DNA of 64,000 nt from CAYONP01 sp964405335. GTDB taxonomy: Bacteria > Armatimonadota > UBA10988. Made by a program: the position numbers and the translations under genes. Below the pieces are notes generated by a model, which worked only from the letters and a program-made list of their open reading frames with translations, was not told where the DNA came from and ran no database searches. The stretch covers positions 1-64,000 of the forward strand of contig CAYONP010000016.1 of assembly GCA_964405335.1 (NCBI GenBank), written 5' to 3'. Shown in pieces: positions 7,131 to 15,623 of the stretch (position 1 is the stretch's first letter; each line of letters begins with the position of its first letter).

Positions 7131-8608
7131 GCCCGGGCCCAGACCACCCGCCGCGCCGACGGCCGGCCGGTGACCATGCAGGCGCCCGGCTCGCCCTCGT
7201 CGAGGGGAATCAGACGGATGGTCGCGCCGGTCTCTTCCTGGACCTGCCGCTCGGTCTCGGCGGTGCCGTCCCAGTGGGCGAGCAGGAATCCCTTGCCGCC
7301 CTCGTCGCCGAAGATGTCGCGAAACTCGGCGTAGCTGTCGACCTCGCGGGTGAGCGCCTCGCGGCGCTCGAGCGCCCGCTGGTAGAGACCGGCCTGCACC
7401 GCCTCGAGCCGGCTCTCGATCTCGGCGGCCAGGTCGGCGCCGAGCGCGACGGCGCTCTTCTCGCCGGTGTCGCGGCGGGCCACGGTGATCTGCCCGGCGG
7501 CCACGTCGCGCGGGCCGACCTCAATGCGCAGCGGCACGCCGCGCAGCTCGTGCTCGGCGAACTTGTAGCCGGGCGACTGGCGCGGGTCGTCGTCGACCTT
7601 CACCCGCCGGCCGCGCAGCGCCTCGCGCAGTTGGTCGACCACCGGCATGACCACCGCCTGCTCCTCCTCCTTGCGGCCGATGGGCACGATGACCACCTCG
7701 GTCGCGGCGAGCTTGGGCGGGACGACCAGACCCTGGTCGTCGCTGTGGCTCATCACCAGCGCGCCGATGAGCCGGGTCGAGACACCCCAACTGGTGGCGT
7801 AGACGTACTCGGACTGGTTCTGCTGGTTGACGAACGTCACGTCGAACGCCTTGGCGAAGTTCTGGCCCAAGTAGTGGCTGGTGCCGGCCTGGATCGCCCG
7901 GCCGTCCTGCACCAGCGCCTCGATGCAGTAGGTATCGACCGCGCCGGCGAACTTCTCCGCCTCGCTCTTCTTGCCGCACCAAACCGGCACGGCCATGTAC
8001 TCCTCGGCAAATCGGCGATAGACGTCGAGCATCGTCAACGCCTCGGCCACCGCCTCGTCGGCGGTGGCGTGGGCGGTGTGGCCCTCCTGCCAAAGAAACT
8101 CTCGCGTGCGCAGAAACAGCCGCGTGCGCATCTCCCAGCGGATGATGTTGGCCCACTGGTTAATCAGGATGGGCAGGTCGCGGTAAGACTTGATCCACTG
8201 GCCATACATGTGCCAGATGATGGTCTCGCTGGTCGGCCGCAGGATGAGCGGCTCGTCGAGCTTGCCGCGCGGGCGCAGGCCGCCGTCGGGGTCACGCTCG
8301 AGGCCGGAGTGGGTGACCACCCCGCACTCCATGGCGAACCCCTCGACGTGCTCGGCCTCCTTGGCCATGAAGCTGAGCGGGATGAACAGCGGAAAGTAGG
8401 CGTTCTGGTGGCCGGTCTCGCGGAACATGCCGTCGAGCCCGTCGCGCATCCGCTCCCAGATGGCGTAACCGTTGGGGCGAATGACCATGCAGCCGGGTAC
8501 CGGGCTGTAGTCGGCCAACTGTGCGCGCTGGATGATGTCTGTGTACCAGCGCGAGTAGTCCTCGTCGCGAGGGCAGATCGCCTTCTCGTCCCGCTTCGCC
8601 GTCGCCAT
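7124..8608 (-). CDS. proS: Prolyl-tRNA synthetase, archaeal/eukaryotic-like type
   Basis: A 494-residue class II synthetase that charges tRNA-Pro. The catalytic core shows RPTSETIIWHMY and the motif 2 segment LRTREFLWQEGHTAH; GQNFAKAFDVTF and SWGVSTRLIGALVMSHSDDQGLVVPP are typical of the shorter archaeal/eukaryotic-like form, which lacks the bacterial INS editing insertion. The chain ends in RAY, and a C-terminal Tyr is characteristic of this type. The start at 8608 has GGAG six bases upstream; an alternative ATG at 8620 lacks one. Confidence 0.95.
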   Translation of the reverse strand: MATAKRDEKAICPRDEDYSRWYTDIIQRAQLADYSPVPGCMVIRPNGYAIWERMRDGLDGMFRETGHQNAYFPLFIPLSFMAKEAEHVEGFAMECGVVTHSGLERDPDGGLRPRGKLDEPLILRPTSETIIWHMYGQWIKSYRDLPILINQWANIIRWEMRTRLFLRTREFLWQEGHTAHATADEAVAEALTMLDVYRRFAEEYMAVPVWCGKKSEAEKFAGAVDTYCIEALVQDGRAIQAGTSHYLGQNFAKAFDVTFVNQQNQSEYVYATSWGVSTRLIGALVMSHSDDQGLVVPPKLAATEVVIVPIGRKEEEQAVVMPVVDQLREALRGRRVKVDDDPRQSPGYKFAEHELRGVPLRIEVGPRDVAAGQITVARRDTGEKSAVALGADLAAEIESRLEAVQAGLYQRALERREALTREVDSYAEFRDIFGDEGGKGFLLAHWDGTAETERQVQEETGATIRLIPLDEGEPGACMVTGRPSARRVVWARAY

Positions 8609-8635
8609 CGCCCGCTCCATCGGCCAAGGCGCGGC

Positions 8636-8641
8636 ATTGTA
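8636..8641 (-). promoter_or_regulatory. Possible -10 element for proS
   Basis: On the minus strand TACAAT lies 28 bases upstream of the proS start, giving a plausible leader of about 20 bases. The -35 position has no good match, so this is a tentative sigma-70 site. Confidence 0.35.
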
Positions 8642-8668
8642 GCATGGCCGATGGTGAATCGTGATCGT

Positions 8669-8710
8669 CGACCGGGACGGTCGACGCACGTAGGCCGACC
8701 GTCCCGGTCG
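8669..8710. repeat. Inverted repeat with 15-bp arms between ilvE-like gene and proS
   Basis: CGACCGGGACGGTCG (8669-8683) and its exact complement (8696-8710) flank a 12-base loop. It lies between two leftward genes, in the 150 bases after the aminotransferase stop. It could fold as a terminator stem but has no T-run; a dispersed intergenic palindrome is equally likely. Confidence 0.6.
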
Positions 8711-8761
8711 GCGCCCGCGAGCGCGGGATGGCGTCACCCAATCGACTGACGTTGCGCCGGC

Positions 8762-9802
8762 CTACAGGGCCAGCGCTCCGGTCTGGGCCTGGCGGAGGCG
8801 GTGGCGGATGCGGGCGGTGACCGGCGTCTCGGCGGGCAGCTCGTGGCGCTGCTCCTCGTGGTGCAGCGCGCCGATGCTGACGATGCCGAAGCCCGTGCTG
8901 CAGGCGAACGCCTCGCGCAGCCCACCCCACTGCCGGGCGGCCAGGATCTCGGCCAGGGCGACCGGCCGTTCCTCGGTGCGGATGCCCAGGTCGCGGCAGG
9001 CGACCAGCACGCTGTCGCGGGTGACGCCGGCGAGGATGGTGTCGGTCAGCGCCGGGGTGACCACCGTCTCGTCGATCACGAAGCAGACGTTCATCGAGCC
9101 GAGCTCTTCGATCAGCGCGTGGCGGCCCGAGTCGAGCCACAGCACCTGGTCGCAGCCGCGGGCCTTGGCGGCATGGTGGGCGAGCATCGAGGCGGCGTAG
9201 TTGCCCGGCGTCTTAGCCGTCCCGATGCCGCCCGGCGCGGCCCGGACGTAGCGCTCGGTGACCAGCACCTCGAAGCGCAGCCGGTCGGCCGCGGCGAACG
9301 AACTGGCCACGCCCAGCACCACGCTGAGAAAGGTGCGCGACGGCCGCGAGCCGAGCACCACGTCGGTGCCCATGATCAGCGGCCGGACATAGAGCATCAG
9401 GTCGTCGGCGCTGGGCAGCGCGCGCTGCTCGTGGGCGACAAAGGCCGACCAGGCGTCGACCGTCGCCGCCGCCGGCGGCGAGGCGATGGCCAGCCGGTCG
9501 CAACTGCGCGACAGCCGCTCCATGTAATCATGCGGCCGAAACAGCGCCAGGCGGCCGCTGCTCTGGCGGTAGGCGGCGACACCCTCGAAGGCGGTCTGGC
9601 CGTAGTGCAACGCCATCGTCGCCGGGTCGAGCGCCAGCGGGCCGCGCGGCTGGATCGACGGCTCGGACCAGCCCGAATCGGGAGCGTAGTAGCTGAGCAT
9701 CATGCTCGGCGAGAAGACCGTGCCGAACGGCTGAGAGCGAATCTGTTCGGCGTCCAGCTCGTGGCTCTCGCGCGTCGCGACAATCGTCGGCATTCCGTTC
9801 AT
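8762..9802 (-). CDS. ilvE: Branched-chain amino acid aminotransferase (fold-type IV)
   Basis: A 346-residue class IV PLP aminotransferase, BCAT type. LHYGQTAFEG (65-74), YVRPLIMGTD (138-147) and the cofactor motif GTAKTPGNYAAS with Lys197 identify it. It moves the amino group between Leu/Ile/Val and 2-oxoglutarate. Length fits the family, and unlike the enzyme at 2896 its lysine is intact. The ATG at 9802 overlaps the stop of the upstream M48 protease (ATGA), so the two are translationally coupled. An internal Met4 start is possible. Confidence 0.9.
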   Translation of the reverse strand: MNGMPTIVATRESHELDAEQIRSQPFGTVFSPSMMLSYYAPDSGWSEPSIQPRGPLALDPATMALHYGQTAFEGVAAYRQSSGRLALFRPHDYMERLSRSCDRLAIASPPAAATVDAWSAFVAHEQRALPSADDLMLYVRPLIMGTDVVLGSRPSRTFLSVVLGVASSFAAADRLRFEVLVTERYVRAAPGGIGTAKTPGNYAASMLAHHAAKARGCDQVLWLDSGRHALIEELGSMNVCFVIDETVVTPALTDTILAGVTRDSVLVACRDLGIRTEERPVALAEILAARQWGGLREAFACSTGFGIVSIGALHHEEQRHELPAETPVTARIRHRLRQAQTGALAL

Positions 9803-10527
9803 GTCTGGTTTCCGAGCCCGGCTATCTCGGCTTCGAGCCGCCGGATCCTGTCCGGCGTCGAGGGATGCGTCGAGAGGTACCGCGCCGGCCCGCCGACCTG
9901 GCCGCCGCCGAGCTTGCGCAGCGCTTCGATCGACTCACCCGGCGGGTAGCCCGCGGCGTTCATCAGGCGCAGCCCACCGCTGTCGGCCTCGCGCTCGTTG
10001 GCCCGACTGTAGCCCCGACTGTAGAGCAGCCAGGCGACCGAGCTACCGAACTTAATCAGCTCGCCCGAATCCCGTAACAGAAGCTGCGCCGCCGCCTCGA
10101 CCATGACCGCCTGGTTGATCGCCTGGCGGCCGTGCTCGGCCTCGATGTGCGCCACCTCGTGGCCGACCACGAAGGCCAGCTCGCCGTCATCGGTCATGCG
10201 GTCGATCAGCGCGGTGGTGACGTAGACCGGCCCGCCCGGCGCGGCCAGGGCGTTGACCACCTCGTCGTTGTCCAGCGCGGTGACCCGATAGGGCACGTCG
10301 CGGCGGGCCAGGGGCAGGATGCGCCCGGCCACGGCCGCCAGGCGGCGCGCCCGCGGGCCGCTGGTCACCGGCCGGCCATACTCGCGCTCGACCTCGACGG
10401 ATACCTGGCGGCCGATGGCGATCTCCTGCTCGACGCTGATCAGCATCGGCGTCGCCTTCGAGCCGCAGCCGGCGACGGCCAGGCAGCCGGGTAGTCCGAA
10501 CAGGATGGTCAGGTGCCGCAATCTCAT
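9799..10527 (-). CDS. M48-family lipoprotein metalloprotease
   Basis: A 242-residue exported zinc protease. The signal ends in lipobox AVAGC (Cys21). The active site HEVAH lies at 123-127, and the third zinc ligand is expected in NEREADSGGLRLM near residue 180. This layout matches the small LoiP/YcaL-like M48 proteases that act on outer-membrane or periplasmic proteins. The start at 10527 has GGAG six bases upstream; a longer reading from 10554 would bury the signal peptide. It is coupled to the downstream aminotransferase by ATGA overlap. Confidence 0.88.
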   Translation of the reverse strand: MRLRHLTILFGLPGCLAVAGCGSKATPMLISVEQEIAIGRQVSVEVEREYGRPVTSGPRARRLAAVAGRILPLARRDVPYRVTALDNDEVVNALAAPGGPVYVTTALIDRMTDDGELAFVVGHEVAHIEAEHGRQAINQAVMVEAAAQLLLRDSGELIKFGSSVAWLLYSRGYSRANEREADSGGLRLMNAAGYPPGESIEALRKLGGGQVGGPARYLSTHPSTPDRIRRLEAEIAGLGNQT

Positions 10528-10593
10528 GCCGATCTCCAGACCTGCCCCCGGCAAACGATGGTTCCCCCCGGCGGCGGTTCCCTCTCGCGGTGA

Positions 10594-11631
10594 CTATCCC
10601 TTGGCCGGTTCGGCCTCGCGGACGGCAAGGCCCAGGCCAGGCTCGTGCGGCAGGGTGATTCGCCCGCCGGGGGCGGTATAGCCACGGAATGGGTCGTTGG
10701 CGACCAGGAGGTGGCCGTCGAGGTCTGACCAGTCGACCAGCGGCGCAATCTGCGCGGCCTGGGTCATGGCCACCGACGAGGCGCAGAAGCAGCCGGTCAT
10801 GACCCGCAGACCGCAGGCCCGCGCGGTGGCGATCAGGTGCCGGGCGGCGGTCAGTCCGCCGCACTTGTGCAGCTTGACGTTGACCCCGTCGACCACGCCG
10901 GCCAGGCGCGGCACGTCAGCGGCGGTCAGGCAGCTCTCGTCGACCACCACGGGGATCGGCGACACCTCGCGCACGCGGGCCAGGCCGTCCAGGTCGTCGC
11001 GGGCTACCGGCTGCTCGATCATCTCGACACCGAGCGCGGCGACCTCGGCGGCCAGCGAGGCGGCCTGGTCGACCGACCAGCCCTCGTTGGCATCAATCCA
11101 GAAGCGCTTGCCGGTGTGGTCGCGCAGCGCGCGGAGGATGTCGAGGTCCTGCGGCCCGCCGCACTTGACTTTGAGGATGGGGAACTCGGCCGCCTCGTCG
11201 GCCTTGGCCAGCATGGTCGGCAGGTCGGCCATGCCGAGCGTCATGCAGGTCAGTCCGGCGCGCTCCGCGTCGAGGCCGAACAGCCGCCAGACCGGCTGGC
11301 CGGCGAGCTGGGCGGCCAGGTCCCAGAGCGCGCCGTCCACCGCGCAGAGCGCCGACTCCTGGCCCCGGAACTCGTCCAGCAGGTCGAGCATCAGCGACTC
11401 GACGCACGACGGGTCGGCCTCGGCCAGCCGCGCCGCGAGTCGGTCCAGCGTGTCGCCGACCGCCGCGGCGCCCTGTCCGTAGGTCTCGACGGGGATCGCC
11501 TCGCCGCGGCCGATCAGGTTGCAGTGCTCGAGCTCGACCAGCAGCGTGGTCGCCGCGCTGGCGGCGCCGCGGGCGATGCGGAACTCGTGCCAAAAGCGCA
11601 GCTCGAGGTTGCGGCGACGGAGGTGAACCAT
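10594..11631 (-). CDS. Enolase-superfamily epimerase, dipeptide-epimerase-like
   Basis: A 345-residue muconate-lactonizing-type enolase-superfamily protein. The catalytic pair is in KVK (Lys154/Lys156) and KLHK (Lys256). The magnesium ligands are Asp180 (DANEGW), Glu206 (EQP) and Asp231 (DES). This arrangement, with no His in place of the second Lys, matches L-Ala-D/L-Glu and related dipeptide epimerases, which recycle murein peptides. The exact substrate cannot be read from sequence. The gene is divergent from ridA with a 41-base gap. Confidence 0.8.
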   Translation of the reverse strand: MVHLRRRNLELRFWHEFRIARGAASAATTLLVELEHCNLIGRGEAIPVETYGQGAAAVGDTLDRLAARLAEADPSCVESLMLDLLDEFRGQESALCAVDGALWDLAAQLAGQPVWRLFGLDAERAGLTCMTLGMADLPTMLAKADEAAEFPILKVKCGGPQDLDILRALRDHTGKRFWIDANEGWSVDQAASLAAEVAALGVEMIEQPVARDDLDGLARVREVSPIPVVVDESCLTAADVPRLAGVVDGVNVKLHKCGGLTAARHLIATARACGLRVMTGCFCASSVAMTQAAQIAPLVDWSDLDGHLLVANDPFRGYTAPGGRITLPHEPGLGLAVREAEPAKG

Positions 11632-11672
11632 GGGGCCCTGCCAACCTTCCCGGTCGGAGAAGGAAGGTTAGC

Positions 11673-12056
11673 ATGGGCAAGCGCGTCGTGGCAAGCGAGG
11701 CCGCACCGGCCGCGATCGGACCGTACAGCCAGGCCGTGACCGCCGGTGAGGTGGTCTACTGTTCCGGCCAGATCCCGCTGACCCCGGCGGGGCAACTGGT
11801 CGAGGGCGATATCGCCGCCCAGACCCGCCAGGTGCTGGACAACCTGAAGGCCGTGCTGACCGCCGCCGGCGCGTCGCTCGAAGAGGTGGTCAAGACCACC
11901 ATCTACTGCTGCGACCTGGCCGACTTCGCCACCATCAACGAGGTCTACGGCTGGTACTTCGCCGCCGATCCGCCGGCCCGCGCGACCGTCCAGGTCGCCG
12001 CGCTGCCGAAGGGCGCGCGGGTCGAGATCGACGCGATCGCCGTGCTGGAGCGCTGA
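11673..12056 (+). CDS. ridA: RidA-family enamine/imine deaminase
   Basis: A 127-residue YjgF/YER057c/UK114 protein that hydrolyses reactive 2-aminoacrylate and related imines formed by PLP enzymes. IGPYSQAV (15-22), YCSGQIPLTP, and the C-terminal RATVQVAALPKGARVEIDAIA with the conserved Arg are clear. Length is exactly that of the family. AAGGAAGG lies a few bases before the ATG. Divergent from the epimerase gene and close to several PLP enzymes, which fits its detoxifying role. Confidence 0.93.
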   Translation: MGKRVVASEAAPAAIGPYSQAVTAGEVVYCSGQIPLTPAGQLVEGDIAAQTRQVLDNLKAVLTAAGASLEEVVKTTIYCCDLADFATINEVYGWYFAADPPARATVQVAALPKGARVEIDAIAVLER

Positions 12057-12108
12057 TGGCCGGCCGGCGGTCCTTGGCCGGCGCCGGCGGCGCGGTTATC
12101 CTCGCGGC

Positions 12109-13053
12109 ATGAGCGACATCCTCGCCCAGCTCGCGCTGATCTTCCGCGACAACCTACTGCCGATCTTCCTGCTGATCGGCGTCGGCTACTGGCTGCAGCG
12201 GCGCTTCGGGCTCGAGATGCGGACGCTGTCGAAGCTCAACATCTACGTCTTCGTCCCCGCCCTGGCGCTCGACAAGCTGACCCACGCCGAACTGCCGCCC
12301 GCCGAGCTGGCCCAGGTCGCCGGCTTCGTACTCGCACTCCAGACGTTGCTCTACCTGGCCGCGGTGGCCTGGTCGCGGCTGCGCGGCTACACGCCCGAGC
12401 TGGCCGCGGCGTTCGCCTGCAGCGCCATGTTCTACAATAGTGGCAATTACGGGCTGCCGCTGATTGCGCTGCTGTTCGGACTCGATTCGGCCGCCGTCGG
12501 GATGCAGACGATTGTCCTGGCGGTGCAGAACGGCACCACCTGGAGTGTCGGGGCAATGGTCGTCGCCGGGCCGCGGCGGGGCGTGCGCCAGGCGTTGATC
12601 GACTACTTCCGGATGCCGTTCCCCTATGCGCTGGTGCTCGGGCTGGTGCTCGGCCAGACCGGCTGGCGGCTGCCCCAGCCGGTCGACGTAACCGTCGGCA
12701 TGGCCGCCGACGCGCTGGTGCCGGTGGCCTTGGTCACCCTCGGCGCGCAGCTTGGGCGCGTGCGGCTCGACCGCCGGCTGCGCAGCCTGGCCGCGGCGGT
12801 GGTCATGCGCCTGGCCGGCGGGCCGCTGGCCGCGCTGGCGCTGCTCTGGCTGCTCGGCTGGCAGGGGTTGCTGGCGCAGGTGCTGCTGATCAGCAGTGCC
12901 GTGCCGACGGCGGTCAACACCACGCTGCTGGCCATCGAGTTCGACAACGAGCCGGAGTTCGCCGCCCAGGCGGTGATGGCCTCGACGCTGCTCAGCGGCG
13001 CCAGCGTGGCGTTGGTGATTCTGCTCGCGCGGGCGGTCTTCCCCATTGCGTAG
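12109..13053 (+). CDS. AEC-family (auxin efflux carrier-like) membrane transporter
   Basis: A 314-residue integral membrane protein with about ten hydrophobic segments arranged as two repeats of five, as in the bile acid/auxin-carrier superfamily. Segments such as YVFVPALALDKL, FYNSGNYGLPL and SAVPTAVNTTLLAIEFD are hallmarks of AEC permeases, in which the NxGNYGLP segment marks a helix break. Substrate is probably an organic acid or amino-acid-derived solute (inference). It lies 52 bases after ridA. A hairpin begins right at its stop codon. Confidence 0.85.
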   Translation: MSDILAQLALIFRDNLLPIFLLIGVGYWLQRRFGLEMRTLSKLNIYVFVPALALDKLTHAELPPAELAQVAGFVLALQTLLYLAAVAWSRLRGYTPELAAAFACSAMFYNSGNYGLPLIALLFGLDSAAVGMQTIVLAVQNGTTWSVGAMVVAGPRRGVRQALIDYFRMPFPYALVLGLVLGQTGWRLPQPVDVTVGMAADALVPVALVTLGAQLGRVRLDRRLRSLAAAVVMRLAGGPLAALALLWLLGWQGLLAQVLLISSAVPTAVNTTLLAIEFDNEPEFAAQAVMASTLLSGASVALVILLARAVFPIA

Positions 13054-13119
13054 GGGCGCCGCCAACGGCGCGCCCCGTGCCGGGCGGCGGACGGCGACGG
13101 ACACGCCGTTGGCGTGTCC
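13053..13119. repeat. Two hairpins between convergent genes
   Basis: The first (13053-13076) pairs GGGGCGCCGCC with GGCGCGCCCC, with a bulge. The second (13099-13119) is perfect: GGACACGCC, loop gtt, GGCGTGTCC. They separate the rightward AEC gene from the leftward HD-GYP gene, so they may act as a bidirectional terminator, although no T-run follows. Confidence 0.6.
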
Positions 13120-13168
13120 CTACCGGTACGGTCGGCGCGGCGCGCCCCAGGCCGGGCGTTTGGCGCGG

Positions 13169-13804
13169 TCAGAGCAGCCAGTCGCCCTCATCGTCGTCGT
13201 GCTGTTCGTAGATGTCGCGGATCTGGTCTTCGCTCTCGAAGAAGGCCTCGACGACCTCGGGATCGAAGTGCCGGCCGCTGTCCTGGCGCAGGATTTCGCT
13301 CGCCCGCTCGGGCGCCACGGCGGCCTTGTAGACGCGCCGGGTGACGAGCGCGTCGTAGACATCGGCCAGGCCGACGATGCGCGCGACGAGGGGGATCTTG
13401 GTCCCGGCCAGGCCGTTGGGATAACCGGTGCCGTCCCAGCGCTCGTGGTGGCAGCGGGCAATCACCTCGGCCATGCGCAGCACCGGCGACGAGGCGTCAG
13501 CCAGCAGTCGCGCGCCGACGACGGTGTGCGCCTGCATGGTAACCCGTTCGTCGGCGGTCAGCGCGGCGGGCTTGAGCAGAATCTCGTCGGGGATGGAGCA
13601 CTTGCCGATATCGTGCATCGAGGCGGCCAGCTCGAGGCAGCGTACCTGGTCGTCGGGCAGGCCCATCGTCTCGGCCAGCAGCCGCGAGACACGGCTGATC
13701 CGGCTCAGGTGCTCGGCCGAATCAGGGTCGCGGAACTCGGCCACGAAACTCAGCTTGAGGACCGCCTCCAGCTCTTGGTCCACCCGCTCTTCGGTCATGA
13801 TCAT
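13169..13804 (-). CDS. HD-GYP domain phosphohydrolase
   Basis: A 211-residue stand-alone HD-GYP protein, a family that hydrolyses cyclic di-GMP or related dinucleotides. It shows HDIGKCSIPDEILLKP (HD at 64-65) and HHERWDGTGYPNGL (HH 118-119, GTGYP 124-128). No sensor, receiver or membrane domain is attached; the N-terminal 25 residues are a short helix. GAGGAT six bases before the ATG supports the start. Its acidic tail (DDDEGDW) is unusual but not informative. It is divergent from the next gene. Confidence 0.9.
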   Translation of the reverse strand: MIMTEERVDQELEAVLKLSFVAEFRDPDSAEHLSRISRVSRLLAETMGLPDDQVRCLELAASMHDIGKCSIPDEILLKPAALTADERVTMQAHTVVGARLLADASSPVLRMAEVIARCHHERWDGTGYPNGLAGTKIPLVARIVGLADVYDALVTRRVYKAAVAPERASEILRQDSGRHFDPEVVEAFFESEDQIRDIYEQHDDDEGDWLL

Positions 13805-13889
13805 GCTGGTATCCTCACGGCCGGTCCGGATGCGGCCGTAATGTCCATATCGCCCGCGCGCGCCGACTCAGAAGGGCGGCCGTCAAGTC

Positions 13890-14615
13890 GTGCGAATAGG
13901 GGCGCCGGAGGTGACCTTGGCCGAGTGGCTGCCGCTCTTCCCGCTGGCCGGCATCGTGCTCTTCCCCGGCACGGCGATCCCACTGCGCATCTTTGAAGAG
14001 CGGTACGTGCAGATGATCCAGGCTGTCCTCGAGGGCGACCGGCGCTTCGGCGTGGTGCTCATCCGTGAGGGCGAGGAGGTCGGCGAGCCGGCGGTACCAG
14101 TCGAAATCGGCTGCGTCGCGAAGATCGAAGAGTGCCGCGAGATGGCCGGCCGCCAGTACTTGGTCATCGCCAGCGGTCAGGAGCGGTTCCGCATCCTCGA
14201 CACCCGCGCCGAGGGCAAGCTCCTGCTCGGCCGCGTCGAGCTGCTGGTCGACGCGCCCGACCTGCCCGAGCCCACCGAGCTGGCCGACGAGGTCGCCGAG
14301 CTGGCCGAGGCCTATCTCGAGATCATCCGGCGCTTGAGCCGCGGCATGATGGGCCGGGTCAACCTCCCGCGCGAGCCCGAGCTGCTCTCGTTCCTGGTCG
14401 CCGGCAGCCTGCACATCCCGGTCGAACAGCGGCAGTCGCTGCTCGAACTCGAGAGCACCCGCGAGCGGCTCGAGCGGCTGCACCAGATCCTGGCCAACGA
14501 GACGATCAGCCTGCGCGAGCGGGTCCATGTGCACGAGGAATCGACCCGCATCGCGAGCACCAACGGCCGACTGCCCGAAGACCACCTGCGCGGCCAGGCC
14601 GGCGACGAGGAGTAG
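13890..14615 (+). CDS. Lon protease N-terminal (substrate-binding) domain protein
   Basis: A 241-residue protein made only of a Lon-substrate-binding (LON/PUA-like) domain: LPLFPLAGIVLFPGTAIPLRIFE (residues 13-35) is the diagnostic beginning, and CVAKIEECREMAGRQYLVIASGQERFRI follows. No ATPase or protease part is present, as in the YcaX-type stand-alone family found in many bacteria. The start is uncertain: GTG at 13890 is used, but an in-frame GTG at 13911 is also possible. The next gene starts 3 bases after its stop, so it opens a rightward operon. Confidence 0.85.
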   Translation: MRIGAPEVTLAEWLPLFPLAGIVLFPGTAIPLRIFEERYVQMIQAVLEGDRRFGVVLIREGEEVGEPAVPVEIGCVAKIEECREMAGRQYLVIASGQERFRILDTRAEGKLLLGRVELLVDAPDLPEPTELADEVAELAEAYLEIIRRLSRGMMGRVNLPREPELLSFLVAGSLHIPVEQRQSLLELESTRERLERLHQILANETISLRERVHVHEESTRIASTNGRLPEDHLRGQAGDEE

Positions 14616-14618
14616 ACC

Positions 14619-15623
14619 GTGCCCGAGCCGGTCGGCTGGGGCTTCATCGGCGCCGGCGGTGTCGCCCGCCGGCGCATGTTGCCCAGCCTCGCCGACTGCC
14701 GCCAGGTGCGCCTCCGCGCCGTCATGGTCCGTGACCAGGCCCGGGCCGAGGCGATCGCCGCCGAGTTCGGCGCCGAGCGGGCCTACCACCGCGTCGAGGC
14801 GCTGCTCGACGATCCGGCGGTCGAAGCGGTCTACATCGCCACGCCGCTCGCCCGCCATGCCGAGCAGGTCCTCGCCGCGGCTCGGGCGGGCAAGGCCATC
14901 CTGCTCGAAAAGCCGATGGCGATGAGCCTGGCCGAGTGCGACGCGATGCTCGCCGCCGTCGCCGTCGCCGGCGTGCCGCTGGCCGTCTGCCTGCCGATGC
15001 GCCTGACCGGGCCGGTGGCGCTGCTCAAGCGATGGCTCGAGGCGGGCGACCTGGGCGAGCCGACCTATCTCCGCGCGCAGATGGCCAAGTGGTATCCGCT
15101 GGCCGCCGGCGACTGGCGCGCCGACCCCGCCCAGGCCGGCGGCGGCGCGCTGATGGACCTGGGCAGCCACCTGCTCGACCTGGTCGCCTACCTGCTCGGC
15201 CCGGCCTCGGCGCTGACCGCCGCGCTGGCCAACCGCGCGTTCGACCTGCCGGTCGAAGACACCGCGCTGGTCCAGCTCCGCCTCGCCTCGGGCGCGCTGG
15301 CGAGCTGCGAGATGAGCTTCGCGGTGGCCGACAGCGAGAACAGCATCGAACTCTACGGCACGCGCGGCGCGGCAACGGCCCGCTCGCCACGCGACGGCGC
15401 CGCGGTGCGCCGGGTGGTCGACGGGCTGGTCGAGGAGTTCGTGCCCGAGCCGGTCGACGTCTACCGCGCCGAGCTGCTCGACTTTTCGGCGGCGCTGCGC
15501 GAGAACCGGCCGGCGCTGACCAGCGGCGCCGACGGCCGGCGCAACCTGGACTGGTTGCTGACCGCCTATCGTGCGGTGGCGTCAGACTGCTGGTTGGAGC
15601 CGGCGGAGCAGGGCGGATGGTGA
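14619..15623 (+). CDS. Gfo/Idh/MocA-family NAD(P)-dependent oxidoreductase
   Basis: A 334-residue dehydrogenase with an N-terminal Rossmann fold (GFIGAGGVARRRM, residues 8-20), the EKPMA motif near residue 93 that positions the active-site Lys, and a C-terminal sheet domain with GGGALMDLGSHLLDL. Such enzymes oxidise or reduce sugars, inositols and related carbonyl compounds; the substrate is not evident. GTG start three bases after the Lon-domain gene; the next gene overlaps its 3' end by 7 bases, so the four genes are probably co-transcribed. Confidence 0.88.
   Translation: MPEPVGWGFIGAGGVARRRMLPSLADCRQVRLRAVMVRDQARAEAIAAEFGAERAYHRVEALLDDPAVEAVYIATPLARHAEQVLAAARAGKAILLEKPMAMSLAECDAMLAAVAVAGVPLAVCLPMRLTGPVALLKRWLEAGDLGEPTYLRAQMAKWYPLAAGDWRADPAQAGGGALMDLGSHLLDLVAYLLGPASALTAALANRAFDLPVEDTALVQLRLASGALASCEMSFAVADSENSIELYGTRGAATARSPRDGAAVRRVVDGLVEEFVPEPVDVYRAELLDFSAALRENRPALTSGADGRRNLDWLLTAYRAVASDCWLEPAEQGGW

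Noticed and set aside
6539..8749. A 736-residue plus-strand open frame across the end of ada and proS
   Set aside because: Shadow of ada and proS in another frame; no motif and strongly biased composition.
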